Positions 63,727 to 64,000 of a stretch of DNA of 64,000 bases are shown here, in pieces. Numbering within the stretch: the first letter of the stretch is position 1; every line of letters begins with the position of its first letter. The position numbers and the translations under genes are program-made. The notes below the pieces were generated by a model. It saw nothing but the letters and a program-made list of their open reading frames with translations. It was not told the DNA's origin and searched no databases. Source of the DNA: Kutzneria viridogrisea (lineage in GTDB: Bacteria; Actinomycetota; Actinomycetes; Mycobacteriales; Pseudonocardiaceae). The stretch is taken from contig JACJID010000006.1 in NCBI GenBank assembly GCA_014138725.1, positions 1-64,000 of the forward strand, in the 5' to 3' direction.

Positions 63727-64000
63727 TTGGCGACCCGGAACCGGACCTGCTGACCCGGCCGGACCTGCGCGGCGGCGGGCACCTCGTCCACCACCCCGAT
63801 GACCGGGTAGCCACCGGTCACCGGATGGTCGGCCAGGAACACGATCGGCTGGCCCGAGGGCGGCACCTGCACCGCGCCGGACACGACCGCCTCCGAGGGT
63901 AGTTGGCGCTCCACCAGCCGCGGCAGGGCGGCGCCGGTCAACCGCACACCGATCCGGTTGCTGTCCCCGCTCACCACGTACGGCCGCGCGCACAGCACCC
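63720..64000 (-). CDS. Biotin-dependent carboxyltransferase (PxpC/KipA-type), C-terminal part
   Basis: The frame runs off the right edge; 93 C-terminal residues are visible. SNRIGVRLTG and PSGQPIVFLADHPVTGGYPV are hallmarks of the carboxyltransferase domain of urea-amidolyase-like proteins, now named 5-oxoprolinase subunit C (PxpC). Its stop codon lies within the 53-bp palindrome. Confidence 0.85.
   Translation of the reverse strand, partial: VLCARPYVVSGDSNRIGVRLTGAALPRLVERQLPSEAVVSGAVQVPPSGQPIVFLADHPVTGGYPVIGVVDEVPAAAQVRPGQQVRFRVAKP

Overview
This is a G+C-rich (about 70% by eye) chromosomal segment from an actinomycete, most likely a member of the Pseudonocardiales (Pseudonocardiaceae); I cannot fix the genus. 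The core gene order follows Mycobacterium tuberculosis Rv0983 to about Rv1019 as I remember it: pepD, moaB2, mscL, an SAF-domain protein, the FmdB-type chaperone ruc, 5-FTHF cyclo-ligase, galU, a MoeA-like protein (Glp), rimJ and its membrane partner GlpR/SepX; then, after an interruption, pmt, rsmI, metG, tatD, rpfB, ksgA, ispE, an acyl-AMP ligase, pth, rplY, prs, glmU and a TetR gene. Housekeeping functions dominate. There is no prophage, CRISPR array, intact insertion sequence or large biosynthetic cluster.

Layout. 1-2429: end of a GH42 beta-galactosidase gene, a DeoR regulator and galT. 2496-3968: membrane HtrA/PepD protease. 4039-7544 (minus): five genes with 4-bp overlaps (family 2 glycosyltransferase, DUF2064 protein, methyltransferase, membrane-bound molybdopterin oxidoreductase, small membrane protein), a co-expressed set of unknown pathway. 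7678-10674: GT-C-like membrane protein and a two-component system. 10796-18938: sugar epimerase, then the moaB2-to-GlpR block. 19012-36784: accessory block with tRNA-Ala, an HTH / ImmA-IrrE / MAB_1171c-type membrane protein cluster, a sigma factor with a CU044_5270-type partner, a PadR-controlled ABC exporter, an SNF2-SWIM pair, EamA/LysR, a second (MprAB-like) two-component system, another ABC exporter and a secreted lysyl-oxidase-like protein. 36895-46059: unknown gene, pmt, rsmI, metG-tatD, rpfB, ksgA. 46380-49297: SAM riboswitch, Cys-containing leader peptide and metNIQ. 49329-58739: ispE, ABC-F, acyl-AMP ligase, two DivIVA-motif proteins around pth, rplY, prs, glmU. 58811-64000: GGDEF protein, tRNA-Gln, membrane-anchored hydrolase, fatty-acid desaturase with palindromic operator, TetR, and the truncated end of a carboxyltransferase-domain gene.

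Regulatory architecture is the most informative layer. At least 21 genes have a TANNNT box ending 6-8 nt before the start codon, the spacing expected for leaderless mRNAs; this also corrects several starts (epimerase 11857, LysR 30769, galU 15254). Elsewhere strong Shine-Dalgarno sites or 4-bp overlaps decide the start (rpfB 43641, sepX 18171). Intergenic DNA carries several repeat families: a 93/94-bp repeat with paired DnaA-box-like sites, a 53-bp palindrome family, and a 22-bp tandem-plus-inverted repeat. A CIRCE operator precedes ruc and a SAM-I/IV riboswitch precedes metNIQ. The best candidates for undescribed biology are the dispersed repeats, the molybdopterin/glycosyltransferase operon, the HTH-ImmA-MAB_1171c cluster and the DivIVA-motif proteins flanking pth.
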